Part shown: one piece after another, positions 4,716 to 5,715 of the stretch
Layout of the letters: each line of letters begins with the position of its first letter
Position numbering within the stretch: position 1 is the stretch's first letter
NCBI GenBank assembly: GCA_005880175.1
Contig: VBJR01000170.1
Coordinates: 1,774-7,488, forward strand
Direction of reading: 5' to 3'
DNA from: Chloroflexota bacterium
GTDB lineage: Bacteria > Chloroflexota > Dormibacteria > Dormibacterales > Dormibacteraceae
Length of the DNA stretch: 5,715 nucleotides
Notes under the pieces: model-generated
What the model was told of the DNA's origin: nothing
The model's input: the letters and a program-made list of their open reading frames with translations, nothing else
Databases searched by the model: none
Translations under genes and position numbers: made by a program

Positions 4716-5715
4716 GCAGGACCAGCCCCGCCACGGCCGGCGCCGCCGTCGCCAGCCAGGCCAGCGGGGCGCCCACCGCCGCGCCCAGCAGCGGGCCCGC
4801 GAACGCGCCGGTCGTGTAGCCGGCGAACACCAGCCCGAAGGCCGCGTTCGGGCGCGCCGGCGCCGCGTCCCGGCCCACCCGGGCCAGCGTGCCGGCGTTC
4901 GCGCCCAGCGCCAGGCCGGCGGCCAGCCCGGCCCCGAGCGCGACCGCCGGCCCGGGTCGCGCGAACAGCAGCACCGCCACGGCGAGGTCGAGCGCGAACA
5001 CGGCGGCGACCACCACGCGACCGGTGCCGAGCCGGTCCGCCAGCAGCCCGCCGAGCAGCCGGCCGGTGGCGTTGCCCAGCGCGATCGCGGCGGCGACGGC
5101 GCCGGCCAGCGCGAGCCCGGCCTCGCCGGGCAGGTTCACCGCCGCGTAGGCGCCCAGCGTCGCGCCGCAGAACGCGAGCGCCGCCCCCGTCCCGACCGGC
5201 CGGGTCAGCAGCAGGCCGCCCTCGGGCCCGGCCCGCCGGGCCGGCAGCGCGGGCATCAGCGTCAGCAGCACGGCCGCGACGACCGCCACGCCGATCCCGA
5301 CCGCCGCCAGCGCGTCGCGCCAGCCCACCGACGGCGCCAGCGCCGCGACCAGCGGCGCCTGGAACACCGCCGACGACGCGTACACGGCGGAGGGCAGGCC
5401 GCCCGCCAGCCCGGGCCGCCCCGGCAGGACCTGCGCCAGCGCGGCCACCGCGCCGGTCAGCGCGATCCCGCCGCCGACGCCGAGCCCGACGCCCGCGTAG
5501 CCCACGACGAACGTCAGCCCGCTCGGCGCCGCGAACGCCAGCGCGAAGCCGGCGGCCAGCAGGCCCAGGCTGGCCCAGCACAGGATGCGAGGCGGGTGCC
5601 GGTCGGCCAGGCGGCCGCCGGCCACCGTGCCGATCCCGAACCCGACCGGCGTGGCCGAGAAGACGGCGCCCAGCAGGAGGCCGGGCCAGTGGTCGTCCGC
5701 GCGCACGAGCGGGAC
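4669..5715 (-). CDS. major facilitator superfamily transporter, N-terminus outside the window
   Basis: This is an inner-membrane secondary transporter. The reading frame stays open to the right edge, so the true start lies beyond base 5715; a GTG at 5706 gives 345 residues but would lack the first membrane helix. Visible from that GTG are the loop 2-3 motif A (GGRLADRHPPR, 30-40), its repeat between helices 8 and 9 (GRLLGGLLADRLGTGR, 215-230), and about ten or eleven Ala/Gly/Leu-rich membrane segments. The GNATGRLLGG stretch and NAAFGLVFAGYTTGAFAGP (287-305) resemble the oxalate/formate antiporter-like (OFA) branch of the superfamily. That is a resemblance only; the substrate is unknown. The C-terminal tail is short (AAGPARGRGT), and its coding end overlaps the small membrane-protein gene tail to tail by 47 bases. 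Confidence 0.92.
   Translation of the reverse strand, partial: VPLVRADDHWPGLLLGAVFSATPVGFGIGTVAGGRLADRHPPRILCWASLGLLAAGFALAFAAPSGLTFVVGYAGVGLGVGGGIALTGAVAALAQVLPGRPGLAGGLPSAVYASSAVFQAPLVAALAPSVGWRDALAAVGIGVAVVAAVLLTLMPALPARRAGPEGGLLLTRPVGTGAALAFCGATLGAYAAVNLPGEAGLALAGAVAAAIALGNATGRLLGGLLADRLGTGRVVVAAVFALDLAVAVLLFARPGPAVALGAGLAAGLALGANAGTLARVGRDAAPARPNAAFGLVFAGYTTGAFAGPLLGAAVGAPLAWLATAAPAVAGLVLLSGVRAAGPARGRGT

Noticed and set aside
2267..4819. Very long plus-strand open frame of 850 codons
   Set aside because: It is a shifted-frame shadow of metK and its neighbours; the product is Arg/Gly/Pro-rich without domains, as expected from high GC content.

Overview
The window comes from a very GC-rich bacterium. 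Codon third positions are almost all G or C, GTG starts occur, and two genes appear to lack Shine-Dalgarno sites. This fits an actinobacterium, possibly the Thermoleophilia/Solirubrobacterales side of that phylum, but the lineage is an inference from base composition and gene style, not from a marker gene. No rRNA, tRNA, CRISPR array or insertion sequence is visible.

Layout, left to right: (1) a roughly 300-base leader without a convincing gene, holding a nine-G run, two small hairpins and a perfect 12-bp direct repeat; (2) a plus-strand gene (316-2001) for a thiamine-diphosphate (ThDP) enzyme of the acetolactate-synthase-like type, whose cofactor/metal motif is badly degenerate; (3) a minus-strand gene (2518-2015) that holds only the C-terminal part of a nucleoside phosphorylase/nucleosidase domain; (4) a 325-base divergent intergenic region with several dyads; (5) plus-strand metK, S-adenosylmethionine (SAM) synthetase (2844-4103), the one certain housekeeping gene; (6) a minus-strand small protein with four cysteine pairs, of zinc-ribbon type (4405-4100); (7) a plus-strand small membrane protein (4440-4715); (8) a minus-strand major-facilitator transporter whose N-terminus runs off the right edge (5715-4669).

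Neighbouring genes always lie on opposite strands, so there is no operon here. The three tail-to-tail junctions are tight: a 13-base gap, one CTAG serving as both stop codons, and a 47-base 3' overlap. The two head-to-head junctions (2519-2843 and 4406-4439) must hold all the promoters for genes 3 to 7.

The only pathway link is between metK, which makes SAM, and the divergently transcribed nucleosidase-like fragment, whose superfamily includes enzymes that cleave the SAM by-products methylthioadenosine and S-adenosylhomocysteine. The fragment lacks the N-terminal part of the fold, so a working SAM-cycle pair is doubtful. The most unusual feature is the ThDP-like protein: its GDG...NN metal-binding motif reads DHE...NR although the rest of the fold and the activating glutamate are kept.
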